Shown in pieces: positions 34,101-41,736 of a stretch of 64,000 nt of DNA. The stretch's first letter is position 1, and every line of letters starts with the position of its first letter. Both the position numbers and the translations under genes were made by a program. The notes beneath the pieces were generated by a model. The model was not told the DNA's origin. It made no database searches and was given only the letters and a program-made list of their open reading frames with translations. Source of the DNA: CAZUMW01 sp964621615 (GTDB taxonomy: Bacteria > Desulfobacterota > WTBG01 > CAIYCZ01 > CAIRTM01). The DNA is taken from assembly GCA_964621615.1 (NCBI GenBank), contig CAZUMW010000013.1, positions 1-64,000 on the forward strand, read 5' to 3'.

Positions 34101-36047
34101 CTGCACCTGTGTCTGCTGTCCGGCTTCATTAAACGCGACCGCCGCGCCGTCTTTGTGTATCCACTGGTACCCGCCGCCTGCAAGCGCAGACAGCGTTGAT
34201 GAATCGCCACGCGCCGGGGAGTAGATGCCGGCCCCGCTGTCGGTGAACATGTACCGGCTTCCGTCACCGCCCGCTATGATAATCGTATTCTCATTTTCGG
34301 TGAGCTCATACATCCCCACCAGGCCCCACCCGCTGCCCAGCCAGAGCTGCTCCTCGTCCTCATCGGCCCGGTCGAGAAAAACGCTTCCGGTAAAACTGCT
34401 TTCAAGGCTCATATATTCATCTGCCTCGACACCGGTGTCGGCGTCGGCGGGCGCACCGAACTGGGACACGGTGGCAAAGGTGGTCTGATATTCGTTTGCT
34501 ATGGTAAGGCGGTAGTTGTATGTTCCCTCGGCAAGCCGGGCGCCGGTCGGGTCAAGGCCGTCCCACTGATAGGCAAACACCATGGGTCCCTCAACGGGCT
34601 CGTAGAACCGCTCGATCCGGTTGCCGCCGATTTCCGCGACAAAGCGGATGCGCTCGGGCGTAAGCACGCTTGTACGGCTGATATCATAGCTGACCTGAAG
34701 GGTAAGGCCGGTTGCTGCCGTGGGGGAATTGTACTGAAGGGCAAGCATACGGTTTTGTCCCATGCTGCGGTACGACGGCAGTATGTGCTCGACAAGCAGG
34801 TGCCCGTCCTGCACGTCAACCCGGGACCCCGCACGCACGCTGCCGCAGCTCTGATTGTTCCGCTCGGTGCGGGCCTCGCCGGTAGTGTCTTCCGCATCCC
34901 CCGGCTCGCCGGACCCGGTCGGTGCCATGCGTCCGAGATTGCAGTCGCGGGGCGAAAAATGCTCCACCTCAAACACCACCCATTTGCCGTCATCGGAGAC
35001 AACCCCCATGGTTTCATGCTCCCACTGGATCGTTTCGGGATCATACACGCCGACGGGAATGGGGGTGCCCGGTGCAAAGCCGCGCTCGTTTTTGAGCCGA
35101 ACGGTAACCGGTTTGCTGAAGCGCTGGCCGTCAGGCGTCAGGTCGCAGGCATAGGTGAAATGAGACAAATCAGGAAGCGCATTGGGCAGATCCTTGCCCC
35201 GGTCATACCAGGTTGCCTGCATATCGGTGCTTTTACTCACTGCCCCGGCCGGCACATCGAGCTGTATCGACCCGTCCGAATTCGACCCGGTGCCGCCTGC
35301 GGGGCCGATAGTGATGTCTGCCGGATCAACCGGGGTGAGATACATATCGGAAACGGCAACAACGTCGTCTTTTGTTTCAAGAACGGCCTTTCGCTGCGCA
35401 TAGGTAAACCCGTCTTTTTCAGCCATGATTCCAAAGCTTCCCGCTGCGGGCATGTCAATGACAAACCGGCCGTCCGCATCGGTTTGTGCCGACGAGGAAG
35501 CGCCGCTTGCAGTAATTTTCACCCCAGAAAGCGGGGCATCATCTGATGCGTCAAAAACCCGGCCGTACACAGAGCCGCGTGCATCGGTCGTTTCATTGTC
35601 ACCGCTGCGGTCAAAGACTTCTGAAACGGTAATCGTCGCCTCGATTCGCTCGACATAGGTCTGGCCGTCCTCAGTGACATCGGTGTCACACTGAACCGTC
35701 CATTGTCCTTTATCCGCCTGTTTTTCTATGCAGATCTTAAGGGGGATCATGGTCAGCCCGCCCAGCCGGCGCACTCTTCTGCCCGGCGAAACCGTCACCC
35801 CCTGTGCTCCGGACTGCGCACCGGTTATAGTTACTGTACTGTTATCGAAGCTACAGTGGTTATCTTCCGCTACACGCAGCAACACAAACCGGCACCGCCG
35901 GGGCAGCAGCTTCGGCACCCGCAGGGTCTGCTTCAACCGGGGCACTTTTGCCGGTATGGTAACGGTTTCCGCCTGCACCGATGCACTCAGCAGTAAAGCA
36001 GCAATTGCAGCACAAAAAATTACTGTTACATAATGATTGTTTTTCAT
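31131..36047 (-). CDS. Secreted RHS/YD-repeat protein with variable C-terminal tip
   Basis: 1638 residues. Sec signal MKNNHYVTVIFCAAIAALLL ending SVQA. Next a carboxypeptidase-regulatory-like domain (~150-235: GSVYGRVFDASDDAPLSGVKI), a ZU5-like domain (~240-370: GGTGSNSDGSIQLDVPAGAV), then about 900 residues of YD repeats (for example GRLRSITDPAGKVTSLTV). The RHS core signature is DPAAGRFLQRDPLPLQ ... ENNPVNRRDPFGLDPD near 1500. The last ~135 residues after DPFGLDPD are the variable tip (YELAGDAFWDRAAKPALE...). RHS proteins form a cocoon enclosing their C-terminal tip, often a toxin; the nature of this tip is unknown and no immunity gene is visible downstream. A second copy of the tip lies at 24654-25054. 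Confidence 0.92.
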   Translation of the reverse strand: MKNNHYVTVIFCAAIAALLLSASVQAETVTIPAKVPRLKQTLRVPKLLPRRCRFVLLRVAEDNHCSFDNSTVTITGAQSGAQGVTVSPGRRVRRLGGLTMIPLKICIEKQADKGQWTVQCDTDVTEDGQTYVERIEATITVSEVFDRSGDNETTDARGSVYGRVFDASDDAPLSGVKITASGASSSAQTDADGRFVIDMPAAGSFGIMAEKDGFTYAQRKAVLETKDDVVAVSDMYLTPVDPADITIGPAGGTGSNSDGSIQLDVPAGAVSKSTDMQATWYDRGKDLPNALPDLSHFTYACDLTPDGQRFSKPVTVRLKNERGFAPGTPIPVGVYDPETIQWEHETMGVVSDDGKWVVFEVEHFSPRDCNLGRMAPTGSGEPGDAEDTTGEARTERNNQSCGSVRAGSRVDVQDGHLLVEHILPSYRSMGQNRMLALQYNSPTAATGLTLQVSYDISRTSVLTPERIRFVAEIGGNRIERFYEPVEGPMVFAYQWDGLDPTGARLAEGTYNYRLTIANEYQTTFATVSQFGAPADADTGVEADEYMSLESSFTGSVFLDRADEDEEQLWLGSGWGLVGMYELTENENTIIIAGGDGSRYMFTDSGAGIYSPARGDSSTLSALAGGGYQWIHKDGAAVAFNEAGQQTQVQDRNGNTTAYTYDGSGRLRSITDPAGKVTSLTVNAAGTLTSITDPAGRVTTFTIDRAGDLVAIVNPDDSARYFTYDDSHRMISQTDAGGGVTAYTYSSRDAVLRVDRADGSHTGHTADYYGQPAYTDPSGSTWLFGVNSFGTRTAITDPLGRTVTMQRDTEDRITGLIMPSGKATYYTYDDNDNLAEISWSGSSTYPSSVAMTWNQELSALEKLEDDIAGTWTCSYDDSGNMLTARTADGRSYTCTYNAAGRRTSLNVDGFTETYTFNDDGNLSAITGPAGGTWTFTYDDYGNLAGVTDPDGRGWTAQYTVMNMLSTFTNGAGDSIYFTWSPARGSIDLDFKGPAAVVTAVTDGRGNTTSYSYDELYRLTGITDALGNKTQYTYDSGGRITSIARPTGDTVSFSYNRAGQLTGKALSSGETVTYAYDNETGLPTSLATSVCRLDYTYNRYDMLSTATSTFPDAGFSAAVSYEYRQGNYAETRLRLSSGENWMDFGYEWGRNGWLPTDRNGGGFFWLDLTYGDSGRLSGWYESYTGTSASFAYDDAGRMTGTDYAAYSGGGSGSLGWQYSPGGYCTGLTDNQGTHSFGYDQAGRLISATHPGDGAAAESYTYDAAGNRFTSGQESLYTYDKADRLTGDPSFTYTYNAAGNVTSKTDRTSGETTAYTYDAESRLTGVTLPDGSSVSYAYDALGRRCRRIDGSVTTNYVYDRHNVLGEFSGSGSLVRSYVAGPAVDALTGIKQGGFSGYSNYYTFTDPVGSVLVLTDEYGDPVEQYTYSAFGELLSGQEAPATTRLFSGADYDSATGLYYMRRRFYDPAAGRFLQRDPLPLQCAIAPYIYAENNPVNRRDPFGLDPDSSSSSGSTGGYELAGDAFWDRAAKPALEHAVATGIGDLPNRTSGVVPPVVDLIMPDVGAIGSRVWSQYRTWSTVIDVFGSDNPAQAGIDWYEDQWWNPASQYLDDFLTLGGMYEQRDARIHPICGLRQGLGLFFGL

Positions 36048-36164
36048 TTTCCCTCCCCCTGGAAAAAGTCATACCCTGTCAGTAGTAACCAGACTAATGT
36101 TTAAAATCTTACCGGACAGGGCTTCGATAAACCTCACAAACAGGTCGCAGCCGCTTGCTGCAGC

Positions 36165-37205
36165 TTATTTTTTGATAGAAATATGATGCTCAGCCGCAAT
36201 CACCTCCTGAGCTTTTCTTCGCCGCTCACAGCTGCATGCATACCAGAGGCTGCCTGCAGCCTCAACCACTTCCTGATAGATACGGCTCGAAAGCGGCATT
36301 TCTTTACAGTACTGGCCGGTACAGGGCGGCGTTTCTGATACCTTTAAAGCGGGATCCAGAACAACATCAGCCACAATATAGCCTTCAGCCTGCTCAAGGG
36401 ATACCAGGAGCGAGGCATCTGAATCGGCAATGGAGGACTGACCCCGGAATATGGAATCCTGAGAAGGCAAAGCGCCCGGCAAAGGGGATTGCCATGAACC
36501 TCCCTGGTTTGCAAGCACCGCCGGCACCCCCAGCCTGCGGGCATACAGCTGGGCGGTTTCGGTAAGATCGTGATCCCACTCGGAGGGATCCTTGCCCGCG
36601 TCGGACTCCGGCACCGGATCGGCAGTCGGAAGCAGCACAAGGTCGACCGATGCGGAGTGCATCCTGCGAATCATGTCGCACAGCGTCGCCTCGAAGCAGA
36701 TCACAACCCCTATGGATCCGATTTCGGCTTCAATAATATGCGAGTTGGGATATCCCCGCGTGAAAAAAGTTTCGTGTGCTGCGGGGCGCTCTTTGCGGAC
36801 CGTGCCGGCAACAGAGCCCTCTGGAGAGGTAAGAACGAATGTATTGAAAAAATCAATACCATCTGATTCCACAAAAGACGTACCGAGCCACACTCCCAGC
36901 CTGGCAGCGGTTTCGGTGAGCCATGAAACGGTCTGCCCGTTGGAGGATTCGCCAGAACCCCAGATATCCTTTGCAATTATGTACCCTGACGGCATTAATT
37001 CAGGCAGCAGTATCAGCTCCGCCCCGTCAGCAGCCGCCTGATCTACCAGCTTCTCGGCGCCGGCAAGATTTTCAGAAATCATACCGGGGTCGGATTCTGT
37101 CTGTATCGCCGCTACACGAAGCGTCTGCTGTGCTGCGGCTTCGCTCAGCAGCACCAGGAAAAAAATTGCCGTAAGAGTTCCCGTTATCGTTTTTCTGCTC
37201 TTCAC
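36165..37205 (-). CDS. Exported carbon-nitrogen hydrolase (nitrilase superfamily)
   Basis: The catalytic triad is recognisable: Glu in LILLPELMPSGY, Lys in TVRKERPAAHE, Cys in IGVVICFEATLCD. I place the start at the GTG at 37205: AGGAGG lies 6 bp before it and it begins a Sec signal (VKSRKTITGTLTAIFFLVLL ... AAA). Upstream ATG codons exist but lack a ribosome-binding site. Most nitrilase-family amidases are cytoplasmic; exported ones include the Lnt acyltransferase branch, which this lacks membrane helices for. About 346 residues; the C-terminal ~50 (CSCERRRKAQEVIAAEHH) is atypical. Substrate unknown. Confidence 0.82.
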   Translation of the reverse strand: MKSRKTITGTLTAIFFLVLLSEAAAQQTLRVAAIQTESDPGMISENLAGAEKLVDQAAADGAELILLPELMPSGYIIAKDIWGSGESSNGQTVSWLTETAARLGVWLGTSFVESDGIDFFNTFVLTSPEGSVAGTVRKERPAAHETFFTRGYPNSHIIEAEIGSIGVVICFEATLCDMIRRMHSASVDLVLLPTADPVPESDAGKDPSEWDHDLTETAQLYARRLGVPAVLANQGGSWQSPLPGALPSQDSIFRGQSSIADSDASLLVSLEQAEGYIVADVVLDPALKVSETPPCTGQYCKEMPLSSRIYQEVVEAAGSLWYACSCERRRKAQEVIAAEHHISIKK

Positions 37206-37862
37206 ACCAGGCCTCCTGTATGCTTTTGCCATTTGTTGCGTGTCAAGCGCACATACCACATTTATAATTAAGCACACCCCCCTTTTTTAGCAAGAAGAAA
37301 ACACCCGGCGACGGAAATCGGAAACCATGAGACCATAGTCTCTCAGTAGTTATTTTTTTTGTATTTAGCGGCAATTGAACTACCACCTGCTACAAGCCGT
37401 GGATTCAGTTTTCCCGACGTGTCGGGACTAAAGGAAAAACACATAACCACAAAAATCCTCCTGAGGGTAAGCACCCTATACGAACAGCACGTTCTGAGCC
37501 AATAATCATTCTTCGCCTATCGAAGATCCCGACGGTATATCGGGGAAGGCGAGGGTTTTAAACCCCGAAGGAGACAATAAATTCATTACTAACCGCAATC
37601 GATGTCGCAATCGTGTTTGCCTCGCTGATCATTGTTGTATCGATTAAGAAAACGACAACGACTTTGCCGGGTGCCAGAAAAACTGATCTTTTCGGGCTTT
37701 CCCGCCTTAGACTGTATCCCTTTTATTATCCTCAAAATGGTATAATTTTTTTGTGACATATATATTAATTCTATAGTATATTTAACTTGCTTTTCGGATT
37801 ATGATTTATTATAAACGCCAATAGACAATCCTATACTCATACCATCATAAAAGGAGGCCGGC
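37206..37862. other. Intergenic region, no gene called
   Basis: A 655-bp gap between the nitrilase and HU genes. It holds a hairpin CCCGACGTGTCGGG (37417-37430), a GGTATATCGGGG region near 37530, a promoter for HU, and a 55-codon frame at about 37582-37757 reading SLLTAIDVAIVFASLIIVVS that looks like a membrane segment but has no start codon. No RNA gene is recognised. Confidence 0.4.
37787..37815 (+). promoter_or_regulatory. Sigma70-type promoter of HU gene
   Basis: TTGCTT (37787-37792), 17-bp spacer, TATAAA (37810-37815), 48 bp before the ATG. The surrounding DNA is very AT-rich. Confidence 0.6.
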
Positions 37863-38165
37863 ATGACAACACCAAAGAAACCTTTAACAAAAGCACAGAT
37901 AGCCACTGAGCTCGCGGAAACATGCAACATGACCAAAAAACAGGTCAATGAATTTTTTGACGAGCTGGCAAACCTCGCCTACCGGGAAACAAAGAAAAAC
38001 GGCAGCATAACCATCCCCGGCTTCGGCAAACTGGTCAAGGACAAGCGCAAAGCCCGCAAGGGAAGGAACCCTCAGACCGGTGAAGAGATAAAAATACCCG
38101 CCAAAACCGTGGTAAAGTTCAGGCTGGCAAAATCCTGCAAGGACGCTATTGTACCGCAGAAATAG
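37863..38165 (+). CDS. HU/IHF family DNA-binding protein
   Basis: 100 residues with the HU fold: LTKAQIATELAETCNMTKKQVNEFFDELA (N-terminal helices), GSITIPGFGKLVKDKRKARK, GRNPQTGEEIKIPAKTVVKF (the DNA-bending arm with the GRNPQTGEEI hairpin and its Pro). It shapes the nucleoid. A perfect AGGAGG-type site (AAAAGGAGGCCGGC) precedes the ATG, and a strong terminator follows at 38207-38242. Which of HU-alpha/beta or IHF it represents cannot be decided here. Confidence 0.93.
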   Translation: MTTPKKPLTKAQIATELAETCNMTKKQVNEFFDELANLAYRETKKNGSITIPGFGKLVKDKRKARKGRNPQTGEEIKIPAKTVVKFRLAKSCKDAIVPQK

Positions 38166-38206
38166 ACCGCACAGCAGCAGCCGCTCACAAAACGCACATA
38201 AAAAAA

Positions 38207-38242
38207 ACGGCGGGCACCACCCGAGCGATGCCCGCCGTTTTT
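38207..38242. terminator. Bidirectional rho-independent terminator
   Basis: ACGGCGGGCA (38207-38216) pairs perfectly with TGCCCGCCGT (38229-38238) around a 12-nt loop, with a T run on the right and an A run on the left. It separates the convergent HU and asd genes and can stop both. Confidence 0.9.
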
Positions 38243-38272
38243 ATGCGTACCTGTTACGGACTGCCGTTTGCA

Positions 38273-39397
38273 TCACGGCTGACCGATGCGCTCCAGGATG
38301 ATCTTAAATATTCTTCGCACCGGCTCCGCCGCGCCCCACAGCAGCTGATCGCCGACGGTAAAGCAGGAAAGATACTCAGGGCCCATCCGCATTTTCCGGA
38401 TCCGGCCCACCGGAATATCAAGCGTCCCGGAAATCTTAGCCGGCGTCAGCTCCCGCAGCGTGTCCTCCTTGGTATTCGGGATCACTTTTACCCACTGATT
38501 AGCCGAGCCGATCATATCCTGCAGCTCATCAAGAGGAATATCTTTTGTCAGCTTGACGGTAAACGCCTGGCTGTGACACCGCATTGCGCCAATGCGCACG
38601 CATATGCCGTCAATGGGAACAGGGCTTTCCTGCCTGCCCAGTATTTTATTTGTCTCGGCGTAGCCTTTCCACTCCTCGCGCGTCTGCCCCATGTCAACGG
38701 GGCTGTCTATCCAGGGAATCAGGCTCGCAGCGAGCGGAACACCGAAATTGTCAACCGGCATGCTCTGTGAATGCAGGCAGCCGGTCACGCGGCGGTCAAG
38801 CTCAAGTATCGCACCGGACGGGTCACGGGCAAGCTGCCCCGCATCAGCCCCGATAGCAGCCATCTGCGCAACCAGCTCGCGCATATTTTTAGCGCCGGCG
38901 CCGGATGCAGCCTGGTATGTCATCGAGCTGACCCACTCTATACAGCCTGTCTGAAAAATGCCGCCCAGGGCCATCAGCATCAGCGACACTGTACAGTTGC
39001 CGCCGATATAGTTTTTGATGCCATCTGCAAGCCCGCGCTCAATAATATCACGGTTAACCGGATCGAGCACTATGATGCTGTCCTGCTCCATTCTGAGCGC
39101 TGATGCAGCATCGATCCAGTAGCCCTTCCATCCGCTGCCACGGAGATTGCTGTATACTTTTTTGGTATAGCCGCCCCCCTGACAGGTGACGATAATGTCC
39201 AGCCCGGCCAGCCTGTCCAGGTCGTGGGCATCCTGCAGCTCCGAGATATCCATCCCGATAGACGGGCCCGGCTGGCCGACCTGGGATGTGGAAAAAAACA
39301 TCGGCTCAAAGCCTGTGAAATCATGCTCCTCAAGCATTCGTTCGATCAGAACGGATCCAACCATACCGCGCCACCCGACAAATCCAACCTTCAGCAT
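38273..39397 (-). CDS. asd: Aspartate-semialdehyde dehydrogenase
   Basis: 374 residues: N-terminal NADP-binding GFVGWRGMVGSVLIERM, active-site Cys in YIGGNCTVSLMLMALGG, and SMTYQAASGAGAKNMRELV, HSQAFTVKL. This is the proteobacterial type with the GWRGMVGS start. It reduces beta-aspartyl phosphate to aspartate semialdehyde, the branch point to diaminopimelate/lysine, methionine and threonine. All catalytic residues are visible. It follows tonB on the same strand by 130 bp but the region between has no terminator I recognise, so linkage is possible. Confidence 0.97.
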   Translation of the reverse strand: MLKVGFVGWRGMVGSVLIERMLEEHDFTGFEPMFFSTSQVGQPGPSIGMDISELQDAHDLDRLAGLDIIVTCQGGGYTKKVYSNLRGSGWKGYWIDAASALRMEQDSIIVLDPVNRDIIERGLADGIKNYIGGNCTVSLMLMALGGIFQTGCIEWVSSMTYQAASGAGAKNMRELVAQMAAIGADAGQLARDPSGAILELDRRVTGCLHSQSMPVDNFGVPLAASLIPWIDSPVDMGQTREEWKGYAETNKILGRQESPVPIDGICVRIGAMRCHSQAFTVKLTKDIPLDELQDMIGSANQWVKVIPNTKEDTLRELTPAKISGTLDIPVGRIRKMRMGPEYLSCFTVGDQLLWGAAEPVRRIFKIILERIGQP

Positions 39398-39529
39398 TGT
39401 ACGCTCCTTGCAAAAATATTATAATGTGGTGAAAATCACGTTTTTCGAAAAGTAGTTGAGTATAGGATATGCAGGGAAACATGTCAAGAATGATGCAGCA
39501 AAACCCTTTGCACCGCTTGTCCTTTTCGC

Positions 39530-40207
39530 TCACCGCAGGTGCAGCTCAAATGCAATCGTTATTTCAACCGGAACACGGTCGCCGAAGTACCTGCGCGGCG
39601 GCGGCGGGAACGGCGACGCATCGTTGACCGCCTGTAATGCGGCCTCTGTCAGCAGGGGGCTATGTGCTGCACGGATTGTTTTCAGCTCGCGCATGTTTCC
39701 ATCAGCGGTGATAACAAAACGCACCGTTACCCTCCCCTCGATCCGCCGCGTCCGGGCGCGATAGGGATACTGCTTATAGCGCTCTATTCTGCGGCGCACC
39801 ATGCCCAGGTACTCCCGGGTGGAGGCATACTGCACGGGAGCGGCATCGCCCGCGCCGCTAAGGTCCGGCATGCCGGGCACTTCCGGCGCGCTAATCTCCT
39901 CAACCACACCGTCCGGCACATCCGCATCGCTTGTGTCAAGATCAAACGGCTTAAACCGGGGCACAGGATTCTTTATGCGGTGCTCCTTAACTTCATGCGG
40001 CTCAAGCTGCCGCTTCGGCCTTCGCCTGGGACGGGGAATATTTCTCCCCGTATCGTCGGACACATTCTGCAGAGTAAGCTCGATCGCCTGCCGGGGGGTG
40101 CTGTCATATATGCCTATGATATACCACAAAAGCACCATATGAACCGTACAGGATACAAGCAGTATCCATTGCAGCAGCCGGTTCGGGCCCTTCTTGTGTG
40201 CATTCAT
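39530..40207 (-). CDS. tonB: TonB energy transducer
   Basis: Start at 40207 (MNAHKKGPNRLLQWILLV) gives one N-terminal transmembrane helix (LLQWILLVSCTVHMVLLWYI) followed by a proline/basic-rich periplasmic linker (RPRRRPKRQLEPH; NPVPRFKPFD) and a C-terminal TonB domain (EYLGMVRRRIERYKQYPYRA, GRVTVRFVITADGNM, DRVPVEITIAFEL). It spans the periplasm and delivers proton-motive energy to outer-membrane receptors, two of which lie at 48916 and 57348. 25 bp after exbD, same operon. Confidence 0.9.
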   Translation of the reverse strand: MNAHKKGPNRLLQWILLVSCTVHMVLLWYIIGIYDSTPRQAIELTLQNVSDDTGRNIPRPRRRPKRQLEPHEVKEHRIKNPVPRFKPFDLDTSDADVPDGVVEEISAPEVPGMPDLSGAGDAAPVQYASTREYLGMVRRRIERYKQYPYRARTRRIEGRVTVRFVITADGNMRELKTIRAAHSPLLTEAALQAVNDASPFPPPPRRYFGDRVPVEITIAFELHLR

Positions 40208-40232
40208 ATTATCCGCCGCTGTGTGCACAGTA

Positions 40233-40640
40233 TCACTTATCCTTTTCGGTTGCCAGGCACAGCCTGCCCGCGCCGGCGGCTTTGGCAAGGTCCATAACCT
40301 TGACGGCCCTGTTCAGCATCACGCGCCGGTCCGCACGTATAACCACCAGCTTGTCATCCCGATTGTCGATCATAGGTTTCAGCCGCGAAAACAGCTCCCC
40401 GATGGGAACCGCCTCCCGGCCGATATACACCCTCCCGTCGCTGTCGACATAAACCGTTATTTCCTTCTGAACCTGCGGAGCTGCGGCTTTAGCCCGGGGC
40501 AGCTTTACATCGATACCCTCATCAACGATAAAATTAGTGGTCAGCAGAAAATAGATAAGCAGCAAAAAGACAATATCGATGAGCGCGGTCATCGGCGTTT
40601 TTATTTCATAGCGCTTTTTTTTCTTTTTCTTTCCAAGCAT
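40233..40640 (-). CDS. exbD: ExbD/TolR biopolymer transport protein
   Basis: 135 residues: basic cytosolic start MLGKKKKKKRYEIKTPMTAL, one transmembrane helix with the proton-carrying Asp (IDIVFLLLIYFLL), then a periplasmic domain (VYVDSDGRVYIGREAVPIGE, LVVIRADRRVMLNRAVKVMD). It pairs with ExbB and TonB. The operon order on the minus strand is exbB, exbD, tonB. Confidence 0.93.
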   Translation of the reverse strand: MLGKKKKKKRYEIKTPMTALIDIVFLLLIYFLLTTNFIVDEGIDVKLPRAKAAAPQVQKEITVYVDSDGRVYIGREAVPIGELFSRLKPMIDNRDDKLVVIRADRRVMLNRAVKVMDLAKAAGAGRLCLATEKDK

Positions 40641-40814
40641 ATTGGTAACCCTTTAAAAAGTTATATTTAGCAGCATCGGGGCGTTCATGAAGTGGGGTTT
40701 CATATGGCGGAGGCTGCGCAGGGACCCGCCCGAACAGGCTTTTGCTTAACGCTTTAATTTATTTTGGACACGTCTGGCGCACATTTATATAACTGTGTCG
40801 TTCAGTTTCAGCGT

Positions 40815-41438
40815 TCAGCTGGAGACAGCATTTTTCCGATTGCTGAGCGCTTTTATCAGAACGACCGCGCCGTCCTGAAGCCGTGACTCATACCCGTCAA
40901 CGCGTGACAGCAGATAGCTGTGCGCCAGCATGCACGGCAGCGCCACCGACAGCCCGAGTGCGGTCGTAAGCATTGCCTCCCAGATGCCCCCGGCAAGAAC
41001 CGCTGCATTTACTTTGCCGCCCATCTGCTGAATAACCATAAAGGCTTTAATCATGCCGATTACCGTACCGAGAAGGCCCAGCAGCGGCGTAATGTTGCCG
41101 ATGGTGGCAAGCGTTTGCAGATAACGCGAAAGCCCCCTGACCTCCTCTTCAGCCGCATGTACCAGCACGGTTTCAAGGGTATCCAGATCGCCCTGCTTGA
41201 CCTCAATGCCGTGCATGAACACGCGCCCCATTGGCGTGTTGCTGTCGCCGGCGGCGGCATATGCCTTGTCATCGCTTCCCTCGGCTATGTACCGCGCCAC
41301 CTTTTCCACCAGCCCCTCCCCTTCAAGCCTGAGACGGGAAAACCGGATAAGGCGCTCCACAAAAACCGCAAGCGCAATCATTGAACACAGCAGAATCGGA
41401 ACAACCAGAACGCCGCCCTTTGAAATAAATTCAATCAT
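40815..41438 (-). CDS. exbB: ExbB/MotA/TolQ proton channel protein
   Basis: 207 residues with the MotA/TolQ/ExbB pattern: N-terminal helix VLVVPILLCSMIALAVFVERLIRF, later LATIGNITPLLGLLGTVIGMIKAF and WEAMLTTALGLSVALPCMLAHSYL, the conserved helix pair forming the ion channel. It precedes exbD by 174 bp on the same strand. TolQ is a close relative, but no tolA/tolB/pal genes are present and tonB is, so ExbB is preferred. Confidence 0.93.
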   Translation of the reverse strand: MIEFISKGGVLVVPILLCSMIALAVFVERLIRFSRLRLEGEGLVEKVARYIAEGSDDKAYAAAGDSNTPMGRVFMHGIEVKQGDLDTLETVLVHAAEEEVRGLSRYLQTLATIGNITPLLGLLGTVIGMIKAFMVIQQMGGKVNAAVLAGGIWEAMLTTALGLSVALPCMLAHSYLLSRVDGYESRLQDGAVVLIKALSNRKNAVSS

Positions 41439-41480
41439 AGCTCACATCCTCCTTTAGTAGAACCGTTGTGCCGTAAAGCA

Positions 41481-41696
41481 GCATTATCGCCGGACACGCT
41501 TCGCTTTGTCCGAGCCTACGACTCTCATTCGTTCGAAATGACGCTGGTGCTATTGTGACACAGCCTCTAAACCTGGTGATGGCGGATGGGGTAATTACCG
41601 GTTGATCTGGTAGTTCTTTTCCCGTTCGCGTTCGCCGTTCACACTGCGCAAGCAGGCCGTCATTGCCCGGCGGCAGTCCGGGCAATCCAGTTATTT
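41481..41696. repeat. Intergenic repeat, modules C+D copy
   Basis: Contains CGGACACGCTTCGCTTTGTC, TATTGTGACACAGCCTCTAA, and CCGTCATTGCCCGG ... CCGGGCAATCCAGTTATTT, the same block order as 11255-11410. It occupies most of the 298 bp between the repeat-protein gene and exbB. Confidence 0.7.
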
Positions 41697-41736
41697 AATT
41701 TAAAACACTTCCGCTATACGTCTGCTTACACCCCGG

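Noticed and set aside
37582..37757. Membrane-like frame SLLTAIDVAIVFASLIIVVS in the gap before HU
   Set aside because: AAGGAG precedes it but no ATG, GTG or TTG is in place and the frame is short; more likely chance or relic.
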